A stretch of 64,000 nt of DNA. Source: Ligilactobacillus equi DSM 15833 = JCM 10991. GTDB lineage: Bacteria; Bacillota; Bacilli; Lactobacillales; Lactobacillaceae. Made by a program: the position numbers and the translations under genes. The stretch is from the NCBI RefSeq assembly GCF_000615765.1, contig NZ_BAMI01000001.1, positions 104,547-168,546 on the forward strand, written 5' to 3'. This document shows positions 48,255-57,568 of the stretch, in pieces; position 1 is the stretch's first letter, and the number at the start of each line of letters is the position of its first letter. The notes beneath the pieces were generated by a model that had not been told where the DNA came from, searched no databases, and saw nothing but the letters and a program-made list of their open reading frames with translations.

Positions 48255-48722
48255 TTAACGAATTACGCTAACGGAGCAAGGAGCATTTTGCGCGAGCGCA
48301 CTAGCTTGCGAACCGATAAAAACGTGCCCGTGATGTTTGTTAGTTTCAGAACCGCAAACCAAGAGGTCAGGTTGGAACTGTGGAATAATTTCGTTAATGA
48401 TAACCTTAGCGGGAACACCTTCACCAGTAAAGGAAGTAACATCTTCAACCCCGAAACTTTTGGCTTTGTTAACATAACGTGCTAAATCTCTTTGGATAGT
48501 GTCACGATGTAAGTCGTAAACCTCATGTGTCAAGGCATCGAAGACGTTGAATTCATTAATTTCCATCACGGAAACAATTCCCAAGGGAATATTAAGCCGC
48601 TTGGCCGTAGTTACGGCATAGTTAAAGGCGCGGATTGATGAAATAGAATCATCTTCATCGACAGCGACCAAAATTTTTGAAAATGTTAATGGCTTAATTT
48701 CAAAGTTTGCAAGTGTTGGCAT
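48255..48722 (-). CDS. Universal stress protein, UspA family
   Basis: A cytoplasmic protein of 155 residues with the Usp fold: ILVAVDEDDSISSIRAFNYA and the nucleotide-loop pattern GSETNKHHGHVFIGSQASALAQNAPCSVSVIR, in parts, which resembles G-2x-G-9x-G-[ST]. The start is ATG 48722 behind TAGGGAGGA, 13 nt after mntH stops. This makes mntH-uspA a two-gene operon, common in lactobacilli. Confidence 0.9.
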   Translation of the reverse strand: MPTLANFEIKPLTFSKILVAVDEDDSISSIRAFNYAVTTAKRLNIPLGIVSVMEINEFNVFDALTHEVYDLHRDTIQRDLARYVNKAKSFGVEDVTSFTGEGVPAKVIINEIIPQFQPDLLVCGSETNKHHGHVFIGSQASALAQNAPCSVSVIR

Positions 48723-48735
48723 TATAAATTCCTCC

Positions 48736-50307
48736 CTAAGCTTTTTGACTTTGATGTTTCTTAGCGATTTCTTTATCTTTTTTAGCAACTTCGTAAGTTG
48801 TCCAGAAGAGTAAGATTAAAATGGCGATAATTAAAGTGTAGGCAATCCAGTTAGCAAGGTTAATTTCATTGGCACTAGGATTACTACCAAAGAAATCAAG
48901 GACCGCATCAGGTAACCCCCTAAGGTTTAGGAAAATTAAACCAATAACAGAAATCCAACCAAAAAACTGTATCCAAAATCCGTTTTTAAATTTACCCATA
49001 GTATTTTTACTATTGGTCATAACTAATAGAGGTAACATTGAGAATGGCAAGGCAAAAGATAAGAAAATTTGCGAGTCATTCATTAAGCGATTTAAGGCTT
49101 CATGTTGTTGAATATCTGATTGTCCTTTAGTTAAAGAAACGGCAATTAAAACTGGTGCCACAGAAAGTAGACGCGTCACTAAACGTCGAGCCCAAAGTGG
49201 CATGCGCATGTGGATGAACCCTTCCATAATAACTTGCCCAGTTAAAGTTCCGGTAATTGTGGAGTTTTGCCCAGAGGCTAGTAAAGCTACCGCGAACAAG
49301 GTTGATAAAATTCCAGAACGGGCAATGCTTGCTAAAACACCGTTACCTAATTTGCTTGGGTCGGATAAAGCATCATAAAGACCAAAGAAGGATGGGTCTT
49401 GTACAGTTCCAGATTTAAAGACTGCGACCCCAACGATTAGAAGTAAACAATTAACGATGAAGGCAGCTGATAATTGGATGTTAGAATCCCAAGTGGTAAA
49501 GCGGACCGCATTAGTAACTTCTTGTTCGTTGTTATGGTCAATCTTTCGGGTCTGAGAGATAGCGGAGTGCAAGTAGAAGTTGTGAGGCATTACAGTAGCT
49601 CCGATAATACCTAAGGAACCACTTAAAGGAGTCATACCGTTCACTGCATGGTGAGTAGAGAAAGTTTCTCCAGTTGGAACAAATCCTTTGAAGACATCGC
49701 CCCAGTTAGGGTTAGATAAAATTACTTGGTAAGTAAAAACGAATAAAATTACTAAAATTAAAGCAACAACAATCCCTTCGATTTTTCTAAAACCGACTTT
49801 CATTAATAAAAGTAAGACGAAAACATCAACAACGGTAATGAAAACGGCAATAATTAAAGGAATATCGAATAAAAGATATAAGGCAATGGCAGCCCCAATA
49901 ACTTCAGCGATATCGGTGGCCATGATGGCGAGCTCAGTCATAATCCAAAGGACAATTCCTAAACCTTTACCGGTTCTTTCACGAATGGCTTGGGCTAAGT
50001 CAAGTTGGGTCACAATTCCAAGTTTAGCGGCCATATATTGCAGTAACATCGCAACTAAACTTGAAATTAAGATAATTGACATTAGCATGTACTGGAAGTT
50101 TTGACCACCAGTAATTGAGGTAGACCAGTTACCTGGATCCATGTAGCCAACAGCTACTAAAGCACCTGGTCCCGAGTAGGCGAGTAAAGTATGCCAGAAG
50201 CTTTTTCCCTTAGGAACTTCCACTGTTCCGTTAATTTCCTCTAAAGAAACACCGTTGGCTCGTGAAACCAACTTGTGTGGGTTTGCGTTTTTTTCTACGT
50301 TTGTCAC
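48736..50307 (-). CDS. mntH: Nramp-family Mn2+/Fe2+ transporter
   Basis: A proton-coupled divalent metal importer of 523 residues. The metal site is intact: DPGN in TM1 ([11 protein letters not shown]) and the MPHN motif in TM6 ([15 protein letters not shown]). Eleven or so hydrophobic helices are seen. Translation begins at GTG 50307 behind AAAGGAG. Two TTTAGGT-containing imperfect palindromes lie upstream and may bind a metal-dependent repressor. uspA follows. Confidence 0.94.
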   Translation of the reverse strand: MTNVEKNANPHKLVSRANGVSLEEINGTVEVPKGKSFWHTLLAYSGPGALVAVGYMDPGNWSTSITGGQNFQYMLMSIILISSLVAMLLQYMAAKLGIVTQLDLAQAIRERTGKGLGIVLWIMTELAIMATDIAEVIGAAIALYLLFDIPLIIAVFITVVDVFVLLLLMKVGFRKIEGIVVALILVILFVFTYQVILSNPNWGDVFKGFVPTGETFSTHHAVNGMTPLSGSLGIIGATVMPHNFYLHSAISQTRKIDHNNEQEVTNAVRFTTWDSNIQLSAAFIVNCLLLIVGVAVFKSGTVQDPSFFGLYDALSDPSKLGNGVLASIARSGILSTLFAVALLASGQNSTITGTLTGQVIMEGFIHMRMPLWARRLVTRLLSVAPVLIAVSLTKGQSDIQQHEALNRLMNDSQIFLSFALPFSMLPLLVMTNSKNTMGKFKNGFWIQFFGWISVIGLIFLNLRGLPDAVLDFFGSNPSANEINLANWIAYTLIIAILILLFWTTYEVAKKDKEIAKKHQSQKA

Positions 50308-50341
50308 TAGAAAAAACTCCTTTCTTATTTGGTACTCATGT

Positions 50342-50370
50342 ATTGTAACGTAAAATTTTCAATCTGAAAA
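50342..50370 (-). promoter_or_regulatory. mntH promoter
   Basis: On the minus strand: TTTTCA (50370-50365), a 17-nt spacer and TACAAT (50347-50342). Confidence 0.5.
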
Positions 50371-50377
50371 GAGTTTT

Positions 50378-50414
50378 TTTAGGTGTACCGTAAAAAAAGT
50401 TTGATTAACCTAAA
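50378..50414 (-). promoter_or_regulatory. Candidate metal-repressor operators upstream of mntH
   Basis: Two related imperfect palindromes lie just upstream of the -35: TTTAGGTGTACCGTAAA at 50378-50394 and TTTAGGTTAATCAAA (minus strand, 50414-50400). They are centred about 21 bp apart, two helical turns. An MntR/DtxR-type regulator is the natural candidate. Confidence 0.35.
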
Positions 50415-50498
50415 AATAAATCATGAGTAAGCGTTTTAGGGAAATTTTTGAGAAATTCGTAGTATAATAAAAAGAAAAAAGAAAGGGTGCTGTCAATT

Positions 50499-51557
50499 AT
50501 GGAGGAAAAGTGGCTCCGTTATTTTGACCAGCAACAAGCTCGGAGGCCGGCAGTTTTAAGGCAGTTAATGCTTGGTAAAGTAACCTCGTCAGTTGCTTTT
50601 TGGGCTTGGACTTACGACTGGCTTAAGTACTATTATTTGAACCCGCATTTAAAGAAAGAGATTTTCGATCAAGAAATTAAAAACTTACAAAAAAAAGGTT
50701 ACCTGAGTGAAGGTGAGGCAGGGATGGTGCTCACAAATCAGGGACAAGCTTTTTTGGCGGCTACGCAAACTGGAATTTGCATTCAAAAGCCTGAACTTTT
50801 TGGGCGCATCAATATGAAGCTTTGGCCTGAAGCCTTGGCCTTATGGGTACAGGTGTGTTCTGAACTTAGTTATAGTAATTCTCATTACCGGGTTTTGAGC
50901 CAGAGAATTTTCCTGCAAAATCAAGTTAAAATGGTTTTGCAACAGGTAGATAAGGCTCAGTTCGTGGTGGATTTTAGTCAAGCTTTGGATGCTTTTTTAG
51001 CACAAGAAAAACCACAAGCGGCCCTGGCCTTCGCTTTATTATTAGCTGGTCACCAGCAGACGGGTTTTACTCAAACACAGGTTGCAAAAAAAGTGGGGTG
51101 GACACCCAAACAAGTTGAAGTAAATTATCTTGATATGGTCAGTCGGTTGGGGGAATACTTTTTACAGGCAAATGATAAGTTAAAGTGTCTAGTTGAACCT
51201 TATTTACGACGAAATGTACTTTTTTCTGAACCAGCTCAGGAAAGTTACCGGCTTTTTTTAAAAGGTTATTCACGACAAAAAATTGCCCAACTAAGGGGGG
51301 TTAAAATCAGTACAGTTAATGATCATCTTCTCTTAGCGGCTATTTTATATCCTGATTTTGACCGTAAACAAGCCTTTGTTCAAGCTGCTGATCGGGAGAT
51401 TTTAAGACAGTATTATCATGGTTCGCCGGAAAAATGGCGCTATAAGGATATGCAGCAAAAGCGAGTAGATGTTGAGTTTATTAAATTTCGAATTTATCAA
51501 ATTCAAAAAATGCGTGAGGTAGGCTATGGACAAACTACAACAATTTTTACAAACTAA
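50499..51557 (+). CDS. YpbB-like helix-turn-helix protein encoded before recQ
   Basis: A protein of 352 residues with a winged-helix-like N-terminus and a C-terminal HTH segment (LKGYSRQKIAQLRGVKIST, then VNDHLLLAAILYPDFD), the pattern of YpbB proteins encoded with RecQ. The region FALLLAGHQQTGFTQTQVAKK, in parts, gives a second HTH-like unit. The start at ATG 50499 follows GAAAGGG. It overlaps recQ by 32 nt, so the two proteins are probably made together. Its biochemical role is unknown. Confidence 0.83.
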   Translation: MEEKWLRYFDQQQARRPAVLRQLMLGKVTSSVAFWAWTYDWLKYYYLNPHLKKEIFDQEIKNLQKKGYLSEGEAGMVLTNQGQAFLAATQTGICIQKPELFGRINMKLWPEALALWVQVCSELSYSNSHYRVLSQRIFLQNQVKMVLQQVDKAQFVVDFSQALDAFLAQEKPQAALAFALLLAGHQQTGFTQTQVAKKVGWTPKQVEVNYLDMVSRLGEYFLQANDKLKCLVEPYLRRNVLFSEPAQESYRLFLKGYSRQKIAQLRGVKISTVNDHLLLAAILYPDFDRKQAFVQAADREILRQYYHGSPEKWRYKDMQQKRVDVEFIKFRIYQIQKMREVGYGQTTTIFTN

Positions 51558-52995
51558 TTTTGGATATGAAGATTTTCATGCAGGACAAAGAGCTGTGATT
51601 GAAAGTCTTTTAGCCGAGCAAGATACCATCGCAATTTTACCGACGGGTCAAGGAAAATCTTTGTGTTATCAATTTATCGGACGTTACTTACAAAAAACGG
51701 TTGTTATTATCACTCCCTTATTATCATTGATGCAAGATCAAATTGAACAGTTGCGCTTGCAAGGAGTAAAAAAAGTGGTAGCGATTAATTCGATGCAAGA
51801 CTGGGCTAGTCGGCAGTTAGTTTTGCGGAATTTGACCAGTTATCAATTCATTTTTTTAGCTCCGGAAATTTTTCAAAATTTGGAAGTTAGTACAGGTTTG
51901 GCTCAGTTAGATTTAGGTTTGTTAGTCGTCGATGAAGCTCATTGCATTTCCCAGTGGGGTCCGGATTTTCGACCGGATTATTTGCATTTGGGTCGGATAA
52001 AAAAACAAATGCATAACCCGCCGACCTTGGCTTTGACAGCCACGGCAACGCCCAGAGTGCGTGGCGATATTCAAAAAGGTTTAAATATGAAAGACCCCTT
52101 TGAAGTACGTTTATCGGTTGACCGTCCTAACATTTATTTAGCGAGTTTTGAGAGTCAAAATGAGACTGATAAACAAGTTCAACTTCAGAACTTATTAGGT
52201 AGGTTACAAGGCCCTGGTCTGGTTTACTTTTCTAGTAAGAAGAAGGCTAGTCAGATGGCTCAAGTTCTGGGGCAGATGAGTAATTTAAGGATTGGAGCTT
52301 ATCATGCGGGGTTGAGTAACCAGGAACGCTTTATTATTCAGGAACAATTTTTACGTGGACATCTAGACGTCGTCTTTGCTACGAGTGCCTTTGGTATGGG
52401 GATTAATAAGAAAAATATTCGTTATGTAATTCATTACCACCTACCGGTGACATTAGAGGATTATCTTCAAGAAATTGGCCGTGCTGGGCGAGATGGTCGC
52501 CAAGCCATTGCGGTGCTTTTGTATAGTCCCGGTGATGAGCGCTTAGCCCGTTTTTTAGGGCAAGATTACTTGCCAGATCCACAAGCGATTAACTTTTATA
52601 GTCAAAATCCACAGTCGCTAAATTCAAAAGATCCCGGTCAAGCGTTATTGGCTCGCTTTTTTAATGATGGTTTTACAGCGGGGCAGTTAGAGCAAATGTG
52701 GACACAAAGAAAGCAAGAAAAGGCGCGAGCATTGCAGGAAATTTTAGAATATATTCATAGTGAAACTTGTCGTCGACAACAAATTTTAACTTACTTTCAT
52801 GAGCAAGTAGTCGTTGAGCATACGACAAATTGTTGTCAATTAGGGGCGGCAACCATCCCCTTCCAGACTTTGCAACTAGAAAAAAAAGAGGACGAGGTAG
52901 ATACCAACAAATTAAAAATTCAAAATTATCAGCAATGTTTAGAAGTGCTTTTTAAGGATTTTGGAAAAAATAGCGACCTTGAGCTACCGAATTAA
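51526..52995 (+). CDS. recQ: ATP-dependent DNA helicase RecQ, short form
   Basis: A superfamily 2 helicase of 489 residues. Motif I is LPTGQGKS, motif II DEAH, motif III TATATP, motif V FATSAFGMGINK, and motif VI QEIGRAGRDGR. After the helicase core there is only a partial zinc region (ETCRRQQILTYF, then NCCQLGA), and no HRDC domain. This is the short RecQ form of lactobacilli. Its start lies inside the ypbB-like gene. Confidence 0.94.
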   Translation: MDKLQQFLQTNFGYEDFHAGQRAVIESLLAEQDTIAILPTGQGKSLCYQFIGRYLQKTVVIITPLLSLMQDQIEQLRLQGVKKVVAINSMQDWASRQLVLRNLTSYQFIFLAPEIFQNLEVSTGLAQLDLGLLVVDEAHCISQWGPDFRPDYLHLGRIKKQMHNPPTLALTATATPRVRGDIQKGLNMKDPFEVRLSVDRPNIYLASFESQNETDKQVQLQNLLGRLQGPGLVYFSSKKKASQMAQVLGQMSNLRIGAYHAGLSNQERFIIQEQFLRGHLDVVFATSAFGMGINKKNIRYVIHYHLPVTLEDYLQEIGRAGRDGRQAIAVLLYSPGDERLARFLGQDYLPDPQAINFYSQNPQSLNSKDPGQALLARFFNDGFTAGQLEQMWTQRKQEKARALQEILEYIHSETCRRQQILTYFHEQVVVEHTTNCCQLGAATIPFQTLQLEKKEDEVDTNKLKIQNYQQCLEVLFKDFGKNSDLELPN

Positions 52996-53066
52996 GGTAG
53001 GGTGTGATAAAATAAGATGTATTAAGGTCAGGGAAAAAGGCCAAGTTCACGATAGAAGGGAGTTTA

Positions 53067-53096
53067 CCTCGGTAATCATTACGAGGGCAGAACATT
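53067..53096 (+). promoter_or_regulatory. Hairpin covering the ribosome binding site of the LysM gene
   Basis: CCTC-G-GTAA pairs with TTAC-GAGG (53067-53086) around a 3-nt loop, and the 3' arm contains the GAGG that should serve ATG 53097. The fold would hide the ribosome binding site. Confidence 0.4.
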
Positions 53097-53657
53097 ATGA
53101 GTGATCATCAAAAGAAACCATGGAATAATACATTTGAAGATGATAAAGATGATAAGGGGAATCTTTCACGAACAGCTAGTCGGAAAAGTAATAAGAAAAA
53201 TAATATGTTGACAACTGGTTTATTAGTAATTTTTGTTGTCCTTATTGTAGGGGTGATTGGACTGTACTTTGTCTCTCAAAATACCTCTAATCCTACGGGT
53301 AGCTCCGATAACGAAGTGACCATAGCATCCTCAAGTAGTGAAAAGTCAAGTAAAGTCAAAACTTCTTCTAAAAAGAAAGCTACGTCTAAAAGTGAAAAAG
53401 AAGAGTCAGCTAGTGAAGCTGTCTCTAGTGAAGAAACAATGACTACGACAGAAGAATCTGTTACATCGGAATCCTCTGAAAGTGAAAGTGCGCAAGCATC
53501 TGATGAAACAGCTAGTTATGCTACGGTGGCAGCAGGACAGGGAATTTATCGGGTAGCTGCCAACCACGGGTTATCAGTCAGTGAATTAATTCAGTTAAAT
53601 CCTGGTTTATCTGCGAACAGCAATTTAACACCGGGACAACAGTTAAGAGTAAAATAA
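53097..53657 (+). CDS. Membrane-anchored LysM protein
   Basis: A 186-residue envelope protein. It has a charged cytoplasmic N-tail, one transmembrane helix (about 37-60), a long Ser/Thr/Glu-rich low-complexity linker, and a C-terminal LysM domain of about 40 residues (YRVAANHGLSVSELIQLNPG, ending TPGQQLRVK). The LysM domain binds peptidoglycan sugars. There is no catalytic domain. It lies between recQ and cmk, a place where Firmicutes often carry such a gene. Confidence 0.9.
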   Translation: MSDHQKKPWNNTFEDDKDDKGNLSRTASRKSNKKNNMLTTGLLVIFVVLIVGVIGLYFVSQNTSNPTGSSDNEVTIASSSSEKSSKVKTSSKKKATSKSEKEESASEAVSSEETMTTTEESVTSESSESESAQASDETASYATVAAGQGIYRVAANHGLSVSELIQLNPGLSANSNLTPGQQLRVK

Positions 53658-53660
53658 AAC

Positions 53661-53690
53661 AAAATTGTGGCTTTGGGCCACAATTTTTGT
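53661..53690 (+). terminator. Terminator after the LysM gene
   Basis: AAATTGTGG pairs with CCACAATTT, followed by TT. Confidence 0.82.
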
Positions 53691-53708
53691 GTGTAAAGGA
53701 AGTATTAA

Positions 53709-54383
53709 ATGATGAAGAAAATGCAAATTGCTATTGATGGTCCGGCAAGTGCGGGTAAAAGTACAGTAGCTAAACTTGTAGCTAAAAAATTAGGTTACAT
53801 TTATTGTGATACGGGTGCTATGTATCGAGCGGTTACCTGGGCGGCACTGCAAAAAGGTATCGCCGTGACTGATGACCTCGCTTTAGCGAAGTTATTACAA
53901 GATTTTAGTTTAGAGTTTGTCCCTGCAGAACCAGAACAGAAGGTTTTAGTAAATGGTCAAGATGTTACTAAAGCTATCCGTATGCCGGAAGTAGCTAACA
54001 ATGTTTCAGCAGTGGCGGCTCAAGCTAGTGTTCGCACTGATTTAACTCAAAGGCAAAGAGATATTGCGCAAACTGGAGGCATCGTTATGGATGGTCGTGA
54101 TATTGGGACCACGGTTTTACCGCAAGCGGAAGTTAAAATCTTCCTGATCGCTTCAGTAGCTGAACGAGCTTTACGTCGCCACAAGGAAAATCTTGAAAAA
54201 GGTATTCCTTCCAATTTGAAGATTTTAGAAGATGAAATTGCTCAAAGAGATTACAAAGATTCACATCGAGAAATTTCGCCTCTAGTCAAGGCCGTAGATG
54301 CTACTGAGGTAGATACTACGAGTTTAAATATTGATGAAGTAGTCGCAGTGATTATGGATTTGGTGGCTCAAAAAGAAAAATAA
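53709..54383 (+). CDS. cmk: Cytidylate kinase
   Basis: A nucleoside monophosphate kinase of 224 residues making CDP and dCDP. The P-loop is [26 protein letters not shown] follows, and the [11 protein letters not shown] and [11 protein letters not shown] segments are typical. AAAGGA serves ATG 53709; ATG 53712 is an alternative. rpsA and der follow, the conserved cmk-rpsA-der order. Confidence 0.96.
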   Translation: MMKKMQIAIDGPASAGKSTVAKLVAKKLGYIYCDTGAMYRAVTWAALQKGIAVTDDLALAKLLQDFSLEFVPAEPEQKVLVNGQDVTKAIRMPEVANNVSAVAAQASVRTDLTQRQRDIAQTGGIVMDGRDIGTTVLPQAEVKIFLIASVAERALRRHKENLEKGIPSNLKILEDEIAQRDYKDSHREISPLVKAVDATEVDTTSLNIDEVVAVIMDLVAQKEK

Positions 54384-54470
54384 TCGATAAAAATAAATTT
54401 TTTACTGGTATTTTAAGTAGTAATAGTATAAAATGTAATTTAGAGTTAGTCGTTAAGGAGGACATAGTCC

Positions 54471-55646
54471 ATGAGTGAAACAGAAGCAAACAAGGATTTA
54501 TTGGAAGCTTTAAACAGCGTACAAGATGTTAAAGTTGGTGACGTTGTCAAAGGGGAAGTTTTAGCCTTTGATGATGACCGTCAAGTGATCGTTGGAATTG
54601 AAAACGCCGGTGTTGAAGGTGTAGTTCCTGCGCGTGAATTGAGCAACGATGCTGAATTATCAGTTGGTGACGTGCTTGATTTAGTGGTGGTTTCTAAAAT
54701 CGGTTCTGACAAAGAAGGCGGTAGCTACCTCTTGTCACAACGTCGCCTTGCTGAACGCAAAGTTTGGGAAGACATCGAAAAGAAATTTGAAGCAGGCGAA
54801 ACAATTACAGCCCCAGTTAACCAAATTGTTAAGGGTGGTTTAGTTGTTGATGCAGGCGTACGCGGCTTCGTACCAGCTTCGATGGTTTCCGACCGCTTCG
54901 TAGAAGACTTGAAGCAATTCAAGGGTCAAACATTAGAATTTAAGATTGTTGAAATTGAACCAAGCGAAAACCGTTTGATTCTTTCACGTAAAGAATTAGT
55001 TGCACAAGAACGTGAAGCTAAGAAGAAGGAAGTTATGGACAAACTTGTTGTCGGCGATGTTGTCGAAGGTAAGGTTGCTCGTTTAACTAACTTTGGTGCT
55101 TTTGTTGACTTGGGTGGTGTTGATGGTTTAGTTCACGTTTCAGAAATTTCCTTCGAACGGATTGACAAACCTGCCGATGCTTTGAAGGTCGGTCAAGAAG
55201 TTAACGTTAAAGTTTTAGCTGTTGACGAAGAACGTGACCGCATTTCATTGTCAATCAAGCAAACATTACCACAACCATGGGACAAGGTTGCCCAAGAAGT
55301 TGCCGAAGGTGATGTTTTAGAAGGTACTGTTAAACGTTTAACTACTTTCGGGGCCTTTGTTGAAGTTTTCCCTGGAGTAGAAGGTTTAGTGCACATTTCA
55401 CAAATTTCACACAAGCACATTGCAACACCAAACGAAGTATTGAATTCTGGTGAAACTGTACAAGTTAAGGTTTTAAGTGTTGATGTTGCTGCTCACCGTT
55501 TAGCATTATCAATCAAGGCTTTACAAGAAAAGCCAGTTGCTGAAAAGAAAGAAGTAGCTCCAGCACCTGAAAAAGTTGAAGTTCCAGAAGAAGAAACTGG
55601 GTTCACTTTAGGTGATGTAATTGGTGACCAATTAAAACAAGACTAA
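54471..55646 (+). CDS. rpsA: Ribosomal protein S1 homologue
   Basis: An RNA-binding protein of 391 residues with four S1 (OB-fold) repeats, at about 18-85, 100-172, 190-262 and 278-350. Repeats 3 and 4 are closest to consensus ([40 protein letters not shown]). Four repeats is the usual number in low-GC Gram-positives, as against six in proteobacteria. The tail is acidic. AAGGAGG precedes the ATG. Confidence 0.94.
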   Translation: MSETEANKDLLEALNSVQDVKVGDVVKGEVLAFDDDRQVIVGIENAGVEGVVPARELSNDAELSVGDVLDLVVVSKIGSDKEGGSYLLSQRRLAERKVWEDIEKKFEAGETITAPVNQIVKGGLVVDAGVRGFVPASMVSDRFVEDLKQFKGQTLEFKIVEIEPSENRLILSRKELVAQEREAKKKEVMDKLVVGDVVEGKVARLTNFGAFVDLGGVDGLVHVSEISFERIDKPADALKVGQEVNVKVLAVDEERDRISLSIKQTLPQPWDKVAQEVAEGDVLEGTVKRLTTFGAFVEVFPGVEGLVHISQISHKHIATPNEVLNSGETVQVKVLSVDVAAHRLALSIKALQEKPVAEKKEVAPAPEKVEVPEEETGFTLGDVIGDQLKQD

Positions 55647-55660
55647 GTTAGTCAACTTTG

Positions 55661-55698
55661 AAACTGACCCAAAAGTCATACTTTTGGGTCAGTTTTTG
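55661..55698 (+). terminator. rpsA terminator
   Basis: A perfect 16-bp stem, AAACTGACCCAAAAGT with ACTTTTGGGTCAGTTT, and a CAT loop. Confidence 0.95.
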
Positions 55699-55744
55699 CT
55701 GAAAAATGATAAAAAAGAACTGATTTAAGAAAAGAGGTAAGGAT

Positions 55745-57055
55745 ATGGCAAAACCAATTGTGGCGATTGTTGGACGTCCTAATGTTGGGAAATCAACTAT
55801 TTTCAACCGGATTGCCGGTGAAAGAATCTCAATTGTGGAAGATACGCCAGGGGTTACTCGGGATCGAATCTATACTAGTTCAGAATGGATGGGACAAAAA
55901 TTTAATTTGATTGATACCGGTGGGATTGATATGGGGAACGAACCGTTTGTAACCCAAATTACGGAACAAGCCCAAATTGCGATTGATGAAGCGGATGTCA
56001 TTGTTTTCGTAACATCTGGACGTGAAGGGGTAACAGACGCCGATGAAAAAGTTGCACGGATTTTATATCAAACAGATAAACCTGTAATTTTAGCCGTTAA
56101 TAAAGTTGATAATCCGGAAATGCGGGCGGAAATCTATGATTTCTACGCTTTGGGTTTCGGTGATCCACTCCCAATTTCTGGGACTCATGGAATTGGAACC
56201 GGGGATTTATTAGACTTGATTTGCCAGAATTTCCCGGAAAAAATTACTGATGAAGAAGATGGCTCTATCAAGTTCTCCTTTATAGGTCGGCCGAATGTAG
56301 GTAAGTCTTCTTTGGTTAATGCCATTCTAGGAGAAAATCGGGTGATTGTTTCCAATATTGAAGGGACGACCCGTGATGCGATTGATACCAAGTTTGTCAC
56401 AGAAACCGGTGATGAATACACTATGATTGATACGGCTGGGATTCGGAAAAAAGGTAAGGTTTACGAAAGTACTGAAAAATATTCTGTTTTACGAGCTATG
56501 CAAGCGATTGATCGTTCTGATGTGGTTTGTGTGGTATTAAACGCTGAAGAAGGAATTCGGGAGCAAGATAAGCACGTGGCGGGCTACGCCCATGAGGCCG
56601 GGCGAGGCATTATTATCGTGGTTAATAAGTGGGATACTCTGAAAAAGGACAATAAGACCATGAAGGATTTCGAAAATTTGATTCGTCAAGAATTCCAATA
56701 TCTTTCCTATGCGCCAATTGTCTTTGTATCAGCTAAAACTAAACAAAGATTAGACCGCTTGCCAACGATGATTAAGAAGGTTAATGAAAACCACTCACAA
56801 CGGATTTCTTCTGCGGTCTTAAACGATGTCTTAATGGATGCTATTGCTCACAACCCAACGCCAACTGACAATGGTAAGCGACTACGGGTTTACTATGGAA
56901 CCCAAGTAGCGGTTAAGCCACCAACTTTCGTAATTTTCGTTAATGATCCGGATTTGATGCACTTTTCTTATGAACGTTTCTTAGAAAATCAAATCCGAGC
57001 AGCCTTTGATTTTGAAGGAACGCCAATTCACTTAATTGAAAGAAGAAGAAAGTAA
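55745..57055 (+). CDS. der: Ribosome-associated GTPase Der (EngA)
   Basis: A 50S assembly GTPase of 436 residues with two tandem G domains and a C-terminal KH-like domain. G domain 1 has [13 protein letters not shown] and NKVD; G domain 2 has [19 protein letters not shown] and NKWD. All motifs are intact. AAAGAGG precedes ATG 55745. Confidence 0.97.
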   Translation: MAKPIVAIVGRPNVGKSTIFNRIAGERISIVEDTPGVTRDRIYTSSEWMGQKFNLIDTGGIDMGNEPFVTQITEQAQIAIDEADVIVFVTSGREGVTDADEKVARILYQTDKPVILAVNKVDNPEMRAEIYDFYALGFGDPLPISGTHGIGTGDLLDLICQNFPEKITDEEDGSIKFSFIGRPNVGKSSLVNAILGENRVIVSNIEGTTRDAIDTKFVTETGDEYTMIDTAGIRKKGKVYESTEKYSVLRAMQAIDRSDVVCVVLNAEEGIREQDKHVAGYAHEAGRGIIIVVNKWDTLKKDNKTMKDFENLIRQEFQYLSYAPIVFVSAKTKQRLDRLPTMIKKVNENHSQRISSAVLNDVLMDAIAHNPTPTDNGKRLRVYYGTQVAVKPPTFVIFVNDPDLMHFSYERFLENQIRAAFDFEGTPIHLIERRRK

Positions 57056-57060
57056 AAAAT

Positions 57061-57159
57061 CCCTGAAGCTGAGCAAAAATTCGGGGCAAAAAGCTTGCTA
57101 TATCAAGCTTTATATGGTATTTTATTAAGTGAGCAATGATTTTGTGAGTCATTGTTTTT
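57061..57159 (+). terminator. Hairpin-rich region between der and hup
   Basis: Three stems follow one another: CCCTGAA/TTCGGGG (57061-57086), AAAGCTTG/CAAGCTTT (57090-57111) and CAATGA/TCATTG with five T (57134-57159). The last looks like an intrinsic terminator. A possible hup promoter (TTGCTA at 57095-57100, TATTTT at 57118-57123) lies inside, so it may instead attenuate hup. Confidence 0.5.
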
Positions 57160-57226
57160 ACCTGTAGCATCAGGTAAGCAAGGCTGTCTTTGGCAGTCGA
57201 TCTCTTTAGAGGAGGTGAAATTACAC

Positions 57227-57502
57227 ATGGCAAACAAAGCACAATTAATCGATACTGTTGCAGAAAAGACAGGTTTGACTAAGAAGGACGCAACTGTTGC
57301 AGTTGACGCAGTTTTTGGTTCAATTCAAGACTTTTTAGCAGAAGGTGAAAAGGTACAATTAATCGGCTTCGGTAACTTCGAAGTACGTGACCGTGCTGCT
57401 CGTAAGGGTCGTAACCCACAAACAGGTGAAGAAATTCAAATTCCTGCAAGCAAGGTTCCTGCATTCAAGCCAGGTAAAGCTTTAAAGGATGCTGTTAAAT
57501 AA
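57227..57502 (+). CDS. hup: DNA-binding protein HU
   Basis: A 91-residue nucleoid protein. It begins [20 protein letters not shown] and has the DNA-binding arm [21 protein letters not shown], in parts, and the end [22 protein letters not shown] precedes ATG 57227. A longer upstream reading is not supported, because HU starts at this Met. Confidence 0.97.
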   Translation: MANKAQLIDTVAEKTGLTKKDATVAVDAVFGSIQDFLAEGEKVQLIGFGNFEVRDRAARKGRNPQTGEEIQIPASKVPAFKPGKALKDAVK

Positions 57503-57515
57503 GCTTGTTTAACAC

Positions 57516-57545
57516 AAAGACCGGGACTTTGTCTCGGTCTTTTTG
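57516..57545 (+). terminator. hup terminator
   Basis: AAAGACCG-G-GAC pairs with GTC-T-CGGTCTTT, followed by TT. Confidence 0.88.
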
Positions 57546-57568
57546 CTGGAAAAGAAAAGGAAGATAAC

